64,000 bases of DNA from Kribbella caucasensis (lineage in GTDB: Bacteria; Actinomycetota; Actinomycetes; Propionibacteriales; Kribbellaceae), in assembly GCF_004361855.1 (NCBI RefSeq), contig NZ_SNWQ01000023.1, positions 1 through 64,000 of the forward strand. The letters are read 5' to 3'. The stretch's first letter is position 1. Each line of letters begins with the position of its first letter. Position numbers and translations under genes: made by a program. Shown in pieces: positions 18,247 through 26,317 of this stretch. Below the pieces are notes generated by a model. The model had not been told where the DNA came from, ran no database searches, and saw nothing but the letters and a program-made list of their open reading frames with translations.

Positions 18247-18576
18247 TTATGGGTGAGCAACGATGACGTGAACGCTGCCGTGGTGTTCCAGCTGGTTCGT
18301 CATTGCCCGGTGGCCGCTGGCGATCAGGTGTTGCGGGGTCGGTACCAGAACGGCCCAGACGTCGTTGTCGCGTCGGATCTCCTCCAGCAAGGCGTGGAAC
18401 GCGGCCGGCGCGGCGTTGGCGTGGTCGACGTACACGGTGCCCAGGGCGTACCCCTCGGAACCGGCGTACGCGGCCAGTGTCAGCTTCGCCGCGGCGATCT
18501 CGTCATCCGTCATCAGGAGGTGGGCGCGGATGTAACCGAGGAGCAGCGGTCGGATTTGGGGATCGGCCACGGTCAT
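18247..18576 (-). CDS. 109-residue hypothetical protein, resolvase-fold-like
   Basis: It begins at the ATG at 18576, whose first bases overlap the TGA of the 30-codon gene upstream. The pattern LAAYAGSEGYALGTVYVD ... AFHALLEEIRRDNDVWAVLVPTPQHL resembles the N-terminal fold of serine recombinases. The catalytic serine/arginine motif at the start is absent, so recombinase activity is unlikely. Similar small proteins occur in streptomycetes (recalled, not searched). It is the last gene of a coupled trio behind a GH13 enzyme, and its role there is unknown. Confidence 0.65.
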   Translation of the reverse strand: MTVADPQIRPLLLGYIRAHLLMTDDEIAAAKLTLAAYAGSEGYALGTVYVDHANAAPAAFHALLEEIRRDNDVWAVLVPTPQHLIASGHRAMTNQLEHHGSVHVIVAHP

Positions 18577-18665
18577 CGGTCCATCACGTCCCGCGCGACG
18601 TCGCGCACCATCAGGACGACCAGGACCCCGGTGAGGAGCATCAGCACCCACATCTCGGCGATCAT
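18573..18665 (-). CDS. 30-residue single-pass membrane peptide
   Basis: This short frame runs from the ATG at 18665 to the TGA at 18575-18573. It encodes MIAEMWVLMLLT at the start, a hydrophobic segment of about 15-18 residues, and a charged tail VRDVARDVMDR. Its ATG overlaps the stop of the GH13 gene and its stop overlaps the next ATG, both as ATGA. Double coupling, a membrane-like composition and a positively charged cytoplasmic end support a real gene. The function is unknown; it could tether or regulate a neighbour. Confidence 0.6.
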   Translation of the reverse strand: MIAEMWVLMLLTGVLVVLMVRDVARDVMDR

Positions 18666-20299
18666 GCGGCCTCACCGACTGATTCAGCGGCGGCCAGGAG
18701 GTACCAGGCCGCGGTGTCCGGTGGCAGCTTCCCCTCGTCCACCGCAGAGTCGCTCGCACACAGGAGGTCGCCTTCTACCGGCGTACAGACCCACCTCGTC
18801 GAGCAGTTGACGACACAGGCGAAGTTGTCGCCACGGGTGAAGGCGAGCACGCCGGGCTCGGCCGGCAGCCAACGAAGATCTGACGAGCCGAAGAGCTGCC
18901 GCATGGACAAGGCTGAACGGTAGAGGTGCAGGATCGAAGAGCCGGCGTCGAGCAGCTGCCGATCCACGGCGTGATCGGCGAACCACTCAGGCTGCGGCAA
19001 CCAAGGCCTGCCGAACGAACCAAGACCACCAGCCGAGAAGCCGAAGGAGTCCGCTTCAGCTGCCCACGGCATCGGGACCCGGCAGCCGTCCCGCCCGCGC
19101 CGCGCGCCCTCGGTGCGGTGGAACATCGGATCCGTCAGAACTTCTTCCGGCAGGTCGGTCACCTCAGGCAGCCCTAGTTCCTCGCCCTGATACAGGTACG
19201 CCGATCCCGGCAACGCAAGCATGAGCAAGGCGGCCGCGCGGGCACGTGCCTGGCCCAGTTCGAGGTCACCCGGGCCCAGACCAGGCGCCCCGCCGGCATA
19301 GCGAGTCGCGGATCGAGGCATGTCGTGGTTGTTCAGCACCCACGCGACCCCGGAGCCTGCGCCCACCGTTCCGAGCCCTCGGTCGATCACTTCACGGAAC
19401 ACCTCGTCGTTCCACGCGGCCCGGAGGAACTCGAAGTAGAACGTCTGGTGGAGCTCGTCGGGTCGCTGGTACAGCGCGAGTTCCGCCGCATCCAGAACGC
19501 CGACCTCACCGACAAGGGCCGCGTCGTACTCCGCCGCGATCGATCGCCATTTCCGCCAGACATCGTGCACCTCGGGTTGGTTCCAGGCGTGCGGGTTGAC
19601 CGGATCGCCGGTGAGTTCGTCCTGTACGGCGTGTTCGTGGTCCGGCAGTCCATCGGCTTTGTGCAGTCCGTGGGCAACGTCGATCCGCAGCCCGTCGACC
19701 CCACGGTCGAACCAGAACCGAAGGACGTCTTCGAAGTACGCCTCGACCATCGGGTGGCGCCAGTTGAGGTCGGGCTGCTCGGGGGCGAACGTGTGCAGGT
19801 ACCACTGACCCGGCGTACCGTCCGGCTCCACGATCCGCTCCCAGGCGGAACCGCCGAAGATCGATCGCCAGTTGTTGGGTGGCAACTCGCCCGACTCCCC
19901 GCGCCCGTCAGCGAAGTGGAACAACGAACGCTCCGGACCACCGGCCAGCGCGGCCGCGAACCACGGGTGCTCGATCGAACAGTGGTTCGGTACGACGTCG
20001 ATCATCACCTTCAACCCGAGCAGATGCGCGTCCCGGATCAGCCGATCGAAGCTGTCCAGCGTGCCGTACGCCGGGTCGACCGCGGTGTAGTCGGCCACGT
20101 CGTACCCGTGATCGTGGCCGGGCGACGGGTAGAAGGGGTTCAGCCAGAGGCCGTCGACGCCGAGATTCAGCAGGTACGGGAGCTTGGCGCGGACGCCGTC
20201 CAGGTCGCCCACCCCGTCGCCGTCGGCATCGTGGAAGCTGCGCACGTAGACCTGGTAGATGACGGCGGTCCGCCACCATTCCGGCGTACTGGTGAGCAT
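18662..20299 (-). CDS. GH13 family alpha-glucosidase / alpha-amylase
   Basis: 545 residues, cytoplasmic (no signal peptide). A TIM barrel begins WWRTAVIYQVYVRSF. The four conserved GH13 regions are visible: DVVPNH at 101-106, GLRIDVAH with nucleophile Asp207, LVGEVGVL with acid/base Glu265, and NNHDMPR with Asp326. A calcium-type loop DADGDGVGD is near the start. The layout fits oligo-1,6-glucosidase/alpha-glucosidase relatives that cleave short alpha-glucosides. GAGG precedes the ATG by six bases. It is followed by two small coupled genes. Confidence 0.87.
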   Translation of the reverse strand: MLTSTPEWWRTAVIYQVYVRSFHDADGDGVGDLDGVRAKLPYLLNLGVDGLWLNPFYPSPGHDHGYDVADYTAVDPAYGTLDSFDRLIRDAHLLGLKVMIDVVPNHCSIEHPWFAAALAGGPERSLFHFADGRGESGELPPNNWRSIFGGSAWERIVEPDGTPGQWYLHTFAPEQPDLNWRHPMVEAYFEDVLRFWFDRGVDGLRIDVAHGLHKADGLPDHEHAVQDELTGDPVNPHAWNQPEVHDVWRKWRSIAAEYDAALVGEVGVLDAAELALYQRPDELHQTFYFEFLRAAWNDEVFREVIDRGLGTVGAGSGVAWVLNNHDMPRSATRYAGGAPGLGPGDLELGQARARAAALLMLALPGSAYLYQGEELGLPEVTDLPEEVLTDPMFHRTEGARRGRDGCRVPMPWAAEADSFGFSAGGLGSFGRPWLPQPEWFADHAVDRQLLDAGSSILHLYRSALSMRQLFGSSDLRWLPAEPGVLAFTRGDNFACVVNCSTRWVCTPVEGDLLCASDSAVDEGKLPPDTAAWYLLAAAESVGEAA

Positions 20300-20329
20300 G
20301 GGATACCTCGGCGTCGGTCTCGAGCTGGA

Positions 20330-20342
20330 GTGGTAAGACCAC
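20330..20342. promoter_or_regulatory. inverted repeat GTGGTAAGACCAC before the GH13 gene
   Basis: Five-base arms with a three-base spacer lie 31-43 bp upstream of the GH13 start. The half-sites resemble GntR-family TGGT/ACCA elements, but the spacer is one base shorter than the DasR site. It is a possible operator. Confidence 0.4.
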
Positions 20343-20390
20343 GCTGATTGACAACGGTGGACTGAGGCATCGGGAGACCTACGGGTTTCA

Positions 20391-22694
20391 CTACGTACTT
20401 CGCTGCTCGGTGACCCAGCTCGCGACCTGGGCGCGGGAGCTGAAGCCGAGTTTGCTGAGGATGTGCTCGACGTGCGTCTCGGCCGTCCGCTGGGCGATGA
20501 CGAGCCGTGCGGCGATCTCGCGGTTGCTCAGCCCCTCGGCGAGCAGTTCGGCGATCTCGTACTCCCGCCGAGTCAGCCCACCGGCCGGCCTGGCCTTGAC
20601 ACCGGGGCGCTCCTCTTCCGAGCCGAGCGCCAGCGCGACCGCCTGCTCGAACGAGTACGCCGCCGCTTCCGCGTACGCCTTCTCGTAGGTGGCCGGCCCC
20701 AGCGCCTGCCGTACTCGCTCAATGGACTGATTGTCGAATTGGCTGTACGGCGTGGTCTGGTTGACGTGCGCGCCGCTGGATCGCCAGACCGCGCGCGATG
20801 CTCCGAGCAGCTTGGCGGCGTGCTCGTTCGGCGCCGACGAGCTCGCGCACCAGGAGAGGGCCTGAACGGCGAAGCCGATGCCGGTCCGCTCGTTCAGCGG
20901 CAGCCACAGCCGGATGGCCTCGCGTAGAGATCGCGCGGCCTCCTCGTTCCGGCCCTGGTCACGCCACTGGACGATGGCGATCCCCCACAGCGCGTAGCCC
21001 TTCGATGAAGCAGCGTCGTCGGCCACGTCGAGCGCCTCGGCGCTGAAGCGGTCCGCGCGCGGGTCACCGAGGAAGAAGGTGGCGGCTGCCAGCAGGATCA
21101 GGGTGTCGAACTCGCCGAGCCCGTCACCGATCGCCCGGAAGCGGGCCAGCCCGTCCTCCAGGCGCACGATCGCGGCGGCGAGATCACCCGCGTAGATGAG
21201 GGCATGACCGGAGATCTCCGCGATCCTGGCTCGCAGCAGGTCGTCGTCGAATCGCTCGGCGAGGGTGTCGCACTCGGCCAGCATCCGGTACAGCTGTTCC
21301 GTCTCGCCGGCGAACAGTGCGAGGTAGCAGCCGGACCACAGCGCCATGGCCCGGGAGTGAGTCTGCTCCGGGGCGAGTGCGAGCGCCCGGACCAGATACC
21401 GGTGTCCCTCGCGAAGGAACCCGGCGAACCAGAAGTTCCAGATCGGGCCGGCGATCTCCAGGGCTTTGGCCGCCTCGCCGGGTTGCTCGAGGCAGAAGTC
21501 CAGCGCGGCGCGGAGGTTGCCGTGTTCGGTGCGCATCCGGATGAACCAGTCCGCCTGGCGTGGGCTGAAGCAGTCCTCCTCCCACCGGGCCGCCAACTCC
21601 CGGTAGTAGTCGCGGTGCCTCGTCCGTAGTACGGCGGTGCCTGCCTCGCCGAGCCGGGCGGCGCCGTACTGCCTGATGGTTTCGAGCATGGTGTACCAGG
21701 CGGACGTGTGGTCCGTGGCCGCGGTGCGGACGATGATCGACTTGCTGAGCAGACCGGCAATCAGGTCGAGCACAGCGTCGGGTTCGATGCCGCCACCAGA
21801 GCAGACCGCTTCCGCGCCCTCCAGGTCGAATCCGCCGGCGAACACCGAGAGCCGGGCCCACATCACCTGCTCAGCCAGTGAGCACAGGTCGTAGCTCCAG
21901 CCGATCGCCGCATCGATCCCCTGTTGCCTTGCCGGCGCGGTGGGCTTTCCCTTCGTGAGCAGCCGGAATCGATCCTCGAGCCGATCCAGGATCTGCGACA
22001 GTGACAACGTCCGCATCCACACCGCTGCGAGCTCGATGGCCAGGGGTATGCCGTCCAAGCGCCGGCACAGCTCGATCACCTGGGCACGGTTGGCGTCGTC
22101 GATCCCGAACTCCGGCGAGACGGCTCGGGCGCGATCCGCGAACAGCGCCACGGACTCGTAGTGAGTGGCGTCGCCGGCCGCCACCTCCTCAGTCGGAACT
22201 GACAGCGGCGGAACCGGGAGGATCTGCTCGCCCTCGACGCCGAGCACGTGGCGGCTGGTGGCGAGGATCCGCAGCTGCGGGGCGGCCGCGAGCAACTTGC
22301 TCACCAATACTGCGCACGCCTCGGTGATCTGCTCACAGTTGTCGAGCACGAGCAGTAACTGCTTGTCCTCCAGGTAGTCCGCCAGATCCGCGGCCGGCTC
22401 GGCGGACACGTCTCGCAGTTCGAGCGCATTGGCCAGAGTGTGGGCGAGCAGGCCGGGGTCGCGAAGGGCGGCGAGTTCGACGAACCAGACACCGTCGGGG
22501 AACGTACGCCGCAGCTCCGCTGTCATCCGCAGCGCCAGCCGCGTCTTGCCCACCCCGCCGACCCCGGTCAGAGTCAGCAACCGGCTGCTCGACAACAGCC
22601 GCCGGGCGTCCGCCAGCTCGCGCCGCCGTCCGACGAAGCTGGTCAGCTCCGCCGGCAGCTTGCCACGCCCCGCCGTGGGCTTCACATCCGCCAT
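20391..22694 (-). CDS. LuxR-family regulator with NB-ARC-like ATPase
   Basis: From the ATG at 22694 (GGAG seven bases upstream) it is 767 residues. An N-terminal signalling ATPase has Walker A GVGGVGKT, LLLVLDNCEQ (Walker B) and GIPLAIELAA. A long helical TPR-like middle follows. The C-terminal LuxR helix-turn-helix is LTRREYEIAELLAEGLSNREIAARLVI. Such large regulators act as ligand- or protein-responsive switches. The frame extends further upstream without good composition. It is divergent from the hydroxyisourate hydrolase gene and lies 91 bp upstream of the GH13 gene on the same strand. Confidence 0.85.
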   Translation of the reverse strand: MADVKPTAGRGKLPAELTSFVGRRRELADARRLLSSSRLLTLTGVGGVGKTRLALRMTAELRRTFPDGVWFVELAALRDPGLLAHTLANALELRDVSAEPAADLADYLEDKQLLLVLDNCEQITEACAVLVSKLLAAAPQLRILATSRHVLGVEGEQILPVPPLSVPTEEVAAGDATHYESVALFADRARAVSPEFGIDDANRAQVIELCRRLDGIPLAIELAAVWMRTLSLSQILDRLEDRFRLLTKGKPTAPARQQGIDAAIGWSYDLCSLAEQVMWARLSVFAGGFDLEGAEAVCSGGGIEPDAVLDLIAGLLSKSIIVRTAATDHTSAWYTMLETIRQYGAARLGEAGTAVLRTRHRDYYRELAARWEEDCFSPRQADWFIRMRTEHGNLRAALDFCLEQPGEAAKALEIAGPIWNFWFAGFLREGHRYLVRALALAPEQTHSRAMALWSGCYLALFAGETEQLYRMLAECDTLAERFDDDLLRARIAEISGHALIYAGDLAAAIVRLEDGLARFRAIGDGLGEFDTLILLAAATFFLGDPRADRFSAEALDVADDAASSKGYALWGIAIVQWRDQGRNEEAARSLREAIRLWLPLNERTGIGFAVQALSWCASSSAPNEHAAKLLGASRAVWRSSGAHVNQTTPYSQFDNQSIERVRQALGPATYEKAYAEAAAYSFEQAVALALGSEEERPGVKARPAGGLTRREYEIAELLAEGLSNREIAARLVIAQRTAETHVEHILSKLGFSSRAQVASWVTEQRST

Positions 22695-22829
22695 ACCGTT
22701 GCTCCGAGCGTTGACCGCATCCTTCAGCGTAGGACGGATCCAGCACGCCGTAGCCGCGGCAGGCGGGCTTACCGGGAGTAGCCTCGGTCTGTGACCCGCC
22801 CTGCTCCGGCTGAGGAAGGTGATCGACGG

Positions 22830-23153
22830 ATGATCAGTACCCACGTTCTCGACACGACGACCGGGCGCCCGGCGGCCGGGGTCCAGGTGATCCTCGAGGA
22901 GATAGACCCGTTCACCGTCATCGGATCGGCGATCACCGACGAAGACGGCCGGGCCGGTGAGCTGGGCCCCGCGATCGGGCGACCGGGCAACTATCGGCTG
23001 ATCTTTGAGACCTCGCTGTACTACGCGAAAGCCGGCCAGACCTGCTTCTACCCTCAGGTCATCGTGTCCTTCAGCGTGACCGATGCGTCGAAACACCTGC
23101 ACATCCCGTTGTTGATCAGCCCGTTCGCGTATTCGACGTACAAGGGGAGCTGA
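22830..23153 (+). CDS. 5-hydroxyisourate hydrolase (transthyretin-like)
   Basis: A 107-residue protein starting at the ATG at 22830, preceded by AGGAAGG. It has the family N-terminus ISTHVLDTTTGRPAAGV with His5 and the C-terminal tetrad YKGS, the YRGS-type signature. The enzyme hydrolyses 5-hydroxyisourate to OHCU in uric acid breakdown. No uricase or decarboxylase is adjacent, but a xanthine dehydrogenase-type operon lies 2.3 kb away beyond the DUF222 gene. A GTG at 22791 would add 13 poorly conserved residues. Confidence 0.88.
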   Translation: MISTHVLDTTTGRPAAGVQVILEEIDPFTVIGSAITDEDGRAGELGPAIGRPGNYRLIFETSLYYAKAGQTCFYPQVIVSFSVTDASKHLHIPLLISPFAYSTYKGS

Positions 23154-23202
23154 CTAGGACTCTCCCGACCGCATCCGGCTCGGGACCGGGATGCGGCGCT
23201 GG

Positions 23203-25092
23203 CTACTCCAGGTCGGGTGTCGGCCAGGTCGGGTGGGTGCCGGTGTGGTCGACCCGGAAGGTGAACTGGTGCGGGCTGGTCCATTCCAATGCCCCGTCGT
23301 CGAGGCGGCGGACCTGCCAGCGTCCGTGCGTTTTCAGGCGGTGGGTGAACCGGCGTAGTGGGGCGAGGTTGGTGGTGGAGGTCTGCTCTGTTGGTCCGAG
23401 GGGATCGTAGGGCTGGATGTGGTCGAGGTCGGTGGTGTTGGTGGTGTGCGCGGTGCCGTAGGGGAATTGCTCGACCGGGTAGGTGAGCTTGATCCGTTCC
23501 CGGATCCGGGCCGGGATCTCGTAGGCGTCGACAGCGATCTTGTGGTTGAGGTCGATCACCGGTTTCACGATGTAGGGGCGGTGGCCGATGAGTTCGGTGA
23601 GCTGGTCGGCGAGGAGTGGGCCGAGGTTCTCCACGCGCAGGACGCCGGTGCCGGTGGCGAGGGTCTGGTCGGTCAGGTGGACATAGACCACGGTCCTGAC
23701 CGTGCCCGCGGCCGCACGTCGAGTGGGACCGCGCCCACTCGCACCGGGCTCGGTTGCACTCCCGAGGCTGGTGCCGGGGGCGATGCCGTCGAGCCGGTTG
23801 AGGGTCGCGTTCAGGGCGCGGCGTGCGGCAGCGTCCATCGGCTCGGCGTCATCGTCGTCGATGGTCGTGAGGGTGGGGTTGCCGGGCCCGGGTGGTGGTC
23901 GCCGGGGTGGAGTGTCGAGGGGATCGGGCAGGTCGCTGCTGGGGTGTGGTGCGTCGCGGTCGGTCTCGTCGTCGGGTTCCCGCATCCACCACTCGCCCAG
24001 GTCCACGCGGTCGCCGAGGTCGCCAGGGTTGGCGGGGTTGTCGGGCCGGGCCGCGGACCGCGTGTTGCCTGCGGGGTCGGTGGAGTCGACCGGGTCGGAG
24101 GCATTACGGTCAACCGGGTCTGCGGGGTCGGCGGGCGCGGCCGGATCGGTCGGCGCGGTCGGGGCCGGATCGCCGGACGCGGCGGGATGCTTCGACCTTG
24201 CCGAGGCGGCGGGGCGCGCAGACGCAGCGGGGTTGGAAGGCGCGGCCGGATCGGCGGGGTCAGCGGGCCGGGACGGGGTGGTGGGGGTGGTGGCTGCGGT
24301 GCGGGCTTCTTGGGCGGCGGTGAGGAGGGCGAGGGCGTAGTCGGGGTCGGCGAGGATGCCGATCGCCTTGGCTCGGCGGAGGCGGAGGGGGTCGGTGTCG
24401 CCGAGGGTCTTCAGGGCGTCGGCGATCGAGTTGATGGTGGCGTCGAAGCGGATCACGTCACCGGAGGCGGCCAGCACGTACATGGCCTTGGTGCCGTTGT
24501 CGTCGGATTGGCCGACGTAGACGCCGCGTTCGCGTTGCTTTTGTTTGGCGGCGGCTGCGGCGGCTTCGGGGTCGGCCTTCCAGAGGGCGGCCTTGACGAT
24601 GGTGGTGAGCCGGGCCGGGGTGACCGAGTCGATGATGCCGGCGACTTCGTGGTCGACGAGCGCGGCGGCCTCCAGGGACAGGTCGAGGCAGGCGGTGGCG
24701 ATCTTGCGGGCCTTCCACGGGGTCGCCTCGTAGGCCTGGACCATCGCCCAGCAGCGCGGGAGGCGGTGCAGCAGGGCCAGGGCCTGGCCGACGAACTCGG
24801 CGGCGACGCCGGCGGAGACGCCGAGCACGACCGCGCCGAACTCGGCCGGTGCGAACTCCGCGATCTCGGGACAGCCCGCACCGCCCAGCACCACACCCCG
24901 CTCCCGGCCACGCAGCCGGCCAGACTCACCGCCGCGGTCGCGGCGAGGCAGCCTGTCGACGCTGTGGAGGGCCGCGAACTGCTGGGCATGGACAAGGACA
25001 CTCACCTCGTGCTCGCGGGCCACGGCGTGATGCTCCGCGGCCGAGGCGAGCACCTCGGCCGCGGTCAGCCCCGACAAGTCTCCTTCGAACAT
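23203..25092 (-). CDS. DUF222 / HNH endonuclease domain protein (13E12 repeat type)
   Basis: 629 residues. An N-terminal DUF222 helical domain begins MFEGDLSGLTAAEVL. A long Asp/Pro/Ala/Thr-rich disordered linker occupies about residues 270-420. A C-terminal HNH nuclease module follows (DLDHIQPYDPLGPTEQTSTTNL ... RRFTHRLKTHGRW). Members are common and variable in actinobacteria and may be mobile. The promoter carries a perfect LexA box and places the transcript start at or very near the ATG, so induction by DNA damage is expected. It sits between two purine-catabolism-type loci, as an inserted gene might. Confidence 0.87.
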   Translation of the reverse strand: MFEGDLSGLTAAEVLASAAEHHAVAREHEVSVLVHAQQFAALHSVDRLPRRDRGGESGRLRGRERGVVLGGAGCPEIAEFAPAEFGAVVLGVSAGVAAEFVGQALALLHRLPRCWAMVQAYEATPWKARKIATACLDLSLEAAALVDHEVAGIIDSVTPARLTTIVKAALWKADPEAAAAAAKQKQRERGVYVGQSDDNGTKAMYVLAASGDVIRFDATINSIADALKTLGDTDPLRLRRAKAIGILADPDYALALLTAAQEARTAATTPTTPSRPADPADPAAPSNPAASARPAASARSKHPAASGDPAPTAPTDPAAPADPADPVDRNASDPVDSTDPAGNTRSAARPDNPANPGDLGDRVDLGEWWMREPDDETDRDAPHPSSDLPDPLDTPPRRPPPGPGNPTLTTIDDDDAEPMDAAARRALNATLNRLDGIAPGTSLGSATEPGASGRGPTRRAAAGTVRTVVYVHLTDQTLATGTGVLRVENLGPLLADQLTELIGHRPYIVKPVIDLNHKIAVDAYEIPARIRERIKLTYPVEQFPYGTAHTTNTTDLDHIQPYDPLGPTEQTSTTNLAPLRRFTHRLKTHGRWQVRRLDDGALEWTSPHQFTFRVDHTGTHPTWPTPDLE

Positions 25093-25098
25093 GCTCTA

Positions 25099-25104
25099 AT
25101 TCTA
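25099..25104 (-). promoter_or_regulatory. -10 element TAGAAT of a leaderless promoter
   Basis: On the minus strand TAGAAT ends six bases before the ATG of the DUF222 gene, so transcription would begin at the start codon or within a base of it. No Shine-Dalgarno sequence is possible. Confidence 0.6.
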
Positions 25105-25120
25105 TCGAACACATGTTCGA
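25105..25120. promoter_or_regulatory. LexA (SOS) box TCGAAC-N4-GTTCGA
   Basis: A perfect match to the actinobacterial SOS box, directly upstream of the -10 element of the DUF222/HNH gene, between the expected -35 and -10. LexA bound here would block RNA polymerase until DNA damage. Confidence 0.85.
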
Positions 25121-25140
25121 ATCACCAAATCGTCCGACCC

Positions 25141-25171
25141 CTGATTTCCCCTTGTTCTCAAGGGGAATCAG
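25141..25171. repeat. 13-bp hairpin with one bulged base
   Basis: Arms 25141-25154 and 25159-25171 pair over 13 bp with one extra T and a four-base loop TTCT. It stands in the divergent gap between the DUF222 and molybdenum hydroxylase genes, so a normal terminator role is not expected. Confidence 0.5.
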
Positions 25172-25396
25172 GTCAGGTGGGCGGCGCGCAACGCGGGATG
25201 GGTGCTATCGGCAACGAAGTTTATGGTGGGTGGTGTGCTGGTGTTGAAGACCCGGTTGCGGCCGGATGCCTGGCGCGGTTGTTCCAGCCGGCGCTGGGGT
25301 TCTGCGGGCTGACAGCGTTGGACAGGCCGGGTGTAGCCGGGTTGTGACGGTGGGTGAGATTGGCGCGACTGGTTGGCGGGGGGTTCGGGAAGTCGT
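25172..25396. other. non-coding remainder of the divergent gap
   Basis: The gap 25093-25426 is 334 bp. Beyond the LexA promoter and hairpin at its left and a short palindrome at its right, I see no conserved frame, repeat or RNA signature in this part. Confidence 0.4.
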
Positions 25397-25408
25397 TCAC
25401 TGTAGTGA
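25397..25408. promoter_or_regulatory. palindrome TCACT-GT-AGTGA before the hydroxylase operon
   Basis: Perfect 5-bp arms with a two-base spacer, 19-30 bp before the ATG at 25427. The position suits an operator of the downstream three-gene operon. Confidence 0.4.
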
Positions 25409-25426
25409 GACGTACCGGGGGACGAG

Positions 25427-26305
25427 ATGGAGTTCCTGACACCGGAGAGCTGGGACGAAGCGCTGACGGCCAAGGCGCTGAGCCCCGATGCGCTGCCGCT
25501 CGCGGGTGGGACTGATGTGATGGTCGAGCTCAACCTGACCGCGCGGCGGCCGCCGTTGCTGCTCGACTTGACCAGGATCCCGGAGCTCACGACCTGGTCG
25601 CTCACCGATGACGGCCGGATCCGGCTCGGTGCGGGCGTCACCTATCGTCAGGTGATCGAGGAGCTGAACGACGAACTTCCCGGTTTGGCGATGGCTGCGC
25701 GGACTGTTGGATCTCCGCAGATCCGCAACCGGGGCACGGTCGGGGGCAATCTGGGTGCGGCGTCGCCGGCCGGGGATTGCCATCCGCCATTGCTGGCCGT
25801 CGGCGCGGAGGTGGAGGTCGCGTCGGTGGTCGGCAGCCGGTTGATACCGATCGACGAGTTCTTCACCGGCGTGAAGCGCAATGCCCTGTCGCCGGAGGAG
25901 CTGATCGCCGCGGTGATCGTGCCGACGGCGCGCGGGCCGCAGCAGTTCAGCAAGATCGGTACCCGCAATGCGATGGTGATCGCGGTGTGCTCGTTCGCGA
26001 TCGCACTCGATGCCCACCATCAGACGGTCGGTACGGGGATTGGCTCGGCCGCCCCGACCCCGATCCGCGCCCACGGAGCCGAGCGGATGCTGACCCACGC
26101 ACTCAAGAGCCTATGGCAACGGCGTGGTCCGCTGCCTGAAGACCTAGTTCAGCAGTTCGCCTTGAATGTCGCGACGGCCGCTAAGCCGATTGACGACGTT
26201 CGCGGTACTGCGGCCTACCGGCAGCACGCGTTGACCGTGATGGCCCGGCGGACCCTGACCTGGGCCTGGGACGAGTACTGGTCGACCGGCGAAGCGGCAG
26301 CCTGA
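25427..26305 (+). CDS. xanthine dehydrogenase-type FAD-binding subunit
   Basis: 292 residues, the middle (FAD) subunit of a three-part molybdenum hydroxylase. FAD-binding motifs are LAGGTDVMVEL near residue 25 and TVGGNLGAASPAGD near 105. The C-terminal domain follows. It passes electrons from the iron-sulfur subunit to NAD or another acceptor. GGGGGACGAG precedes the ATG. The iron-sulfur subunit begins 12 bp downstream. Confidence 0.88.
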   Translation: MEFLTPESWDEALTAKALSPDALPLAGGTDVMVELNLTARRPPLLLDLTRIPELTTWSLTDDGRIRLGAGVTYRQVIEELNDELPGLAMAARTVGSPQIRNRGTVGGNLGAASPAGDCHPPLLAVGAEVEVASVVGSRLIPIDEFFTGVKRNALSPEELIAAVIVPTARGPQQFSKIGTRNAMVIAVCSFAIALDAHHQTVGTGIGSAAPTPIRAHGAERMLTHALKSLWQRRGPLPEDLVQQFALNVATAAKPIDDVRGTAAYRQHALTVMARRTLTWAWDEYWSTGEAAA

Positions 26306-26317
26306 GGACGGTGCCGA

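Noticed and set aside
20330..20342. DasR-type operator before the GH13 gene
   Set aside because: The half-sites resemble a DasR site, but the spacer is one base short and no N-acetylglucosamine genes are near, so it is kept only as a generic inverted repeat.
22695..23102. upstream extension of the LuxR-type regulator to 23102
   Set aside because: The extra 136 residues overlap the divergent hydroxyisourate hydrolase gene and show no regulator domain. The ATG at 22694 has a good ribosome site.
23419..25347. 642-codon + strand frame rich in Gly and Val
   Set aside because: It is antisense to the DUF222/HNH gene and has low-complexity composition with no recognisable domain.
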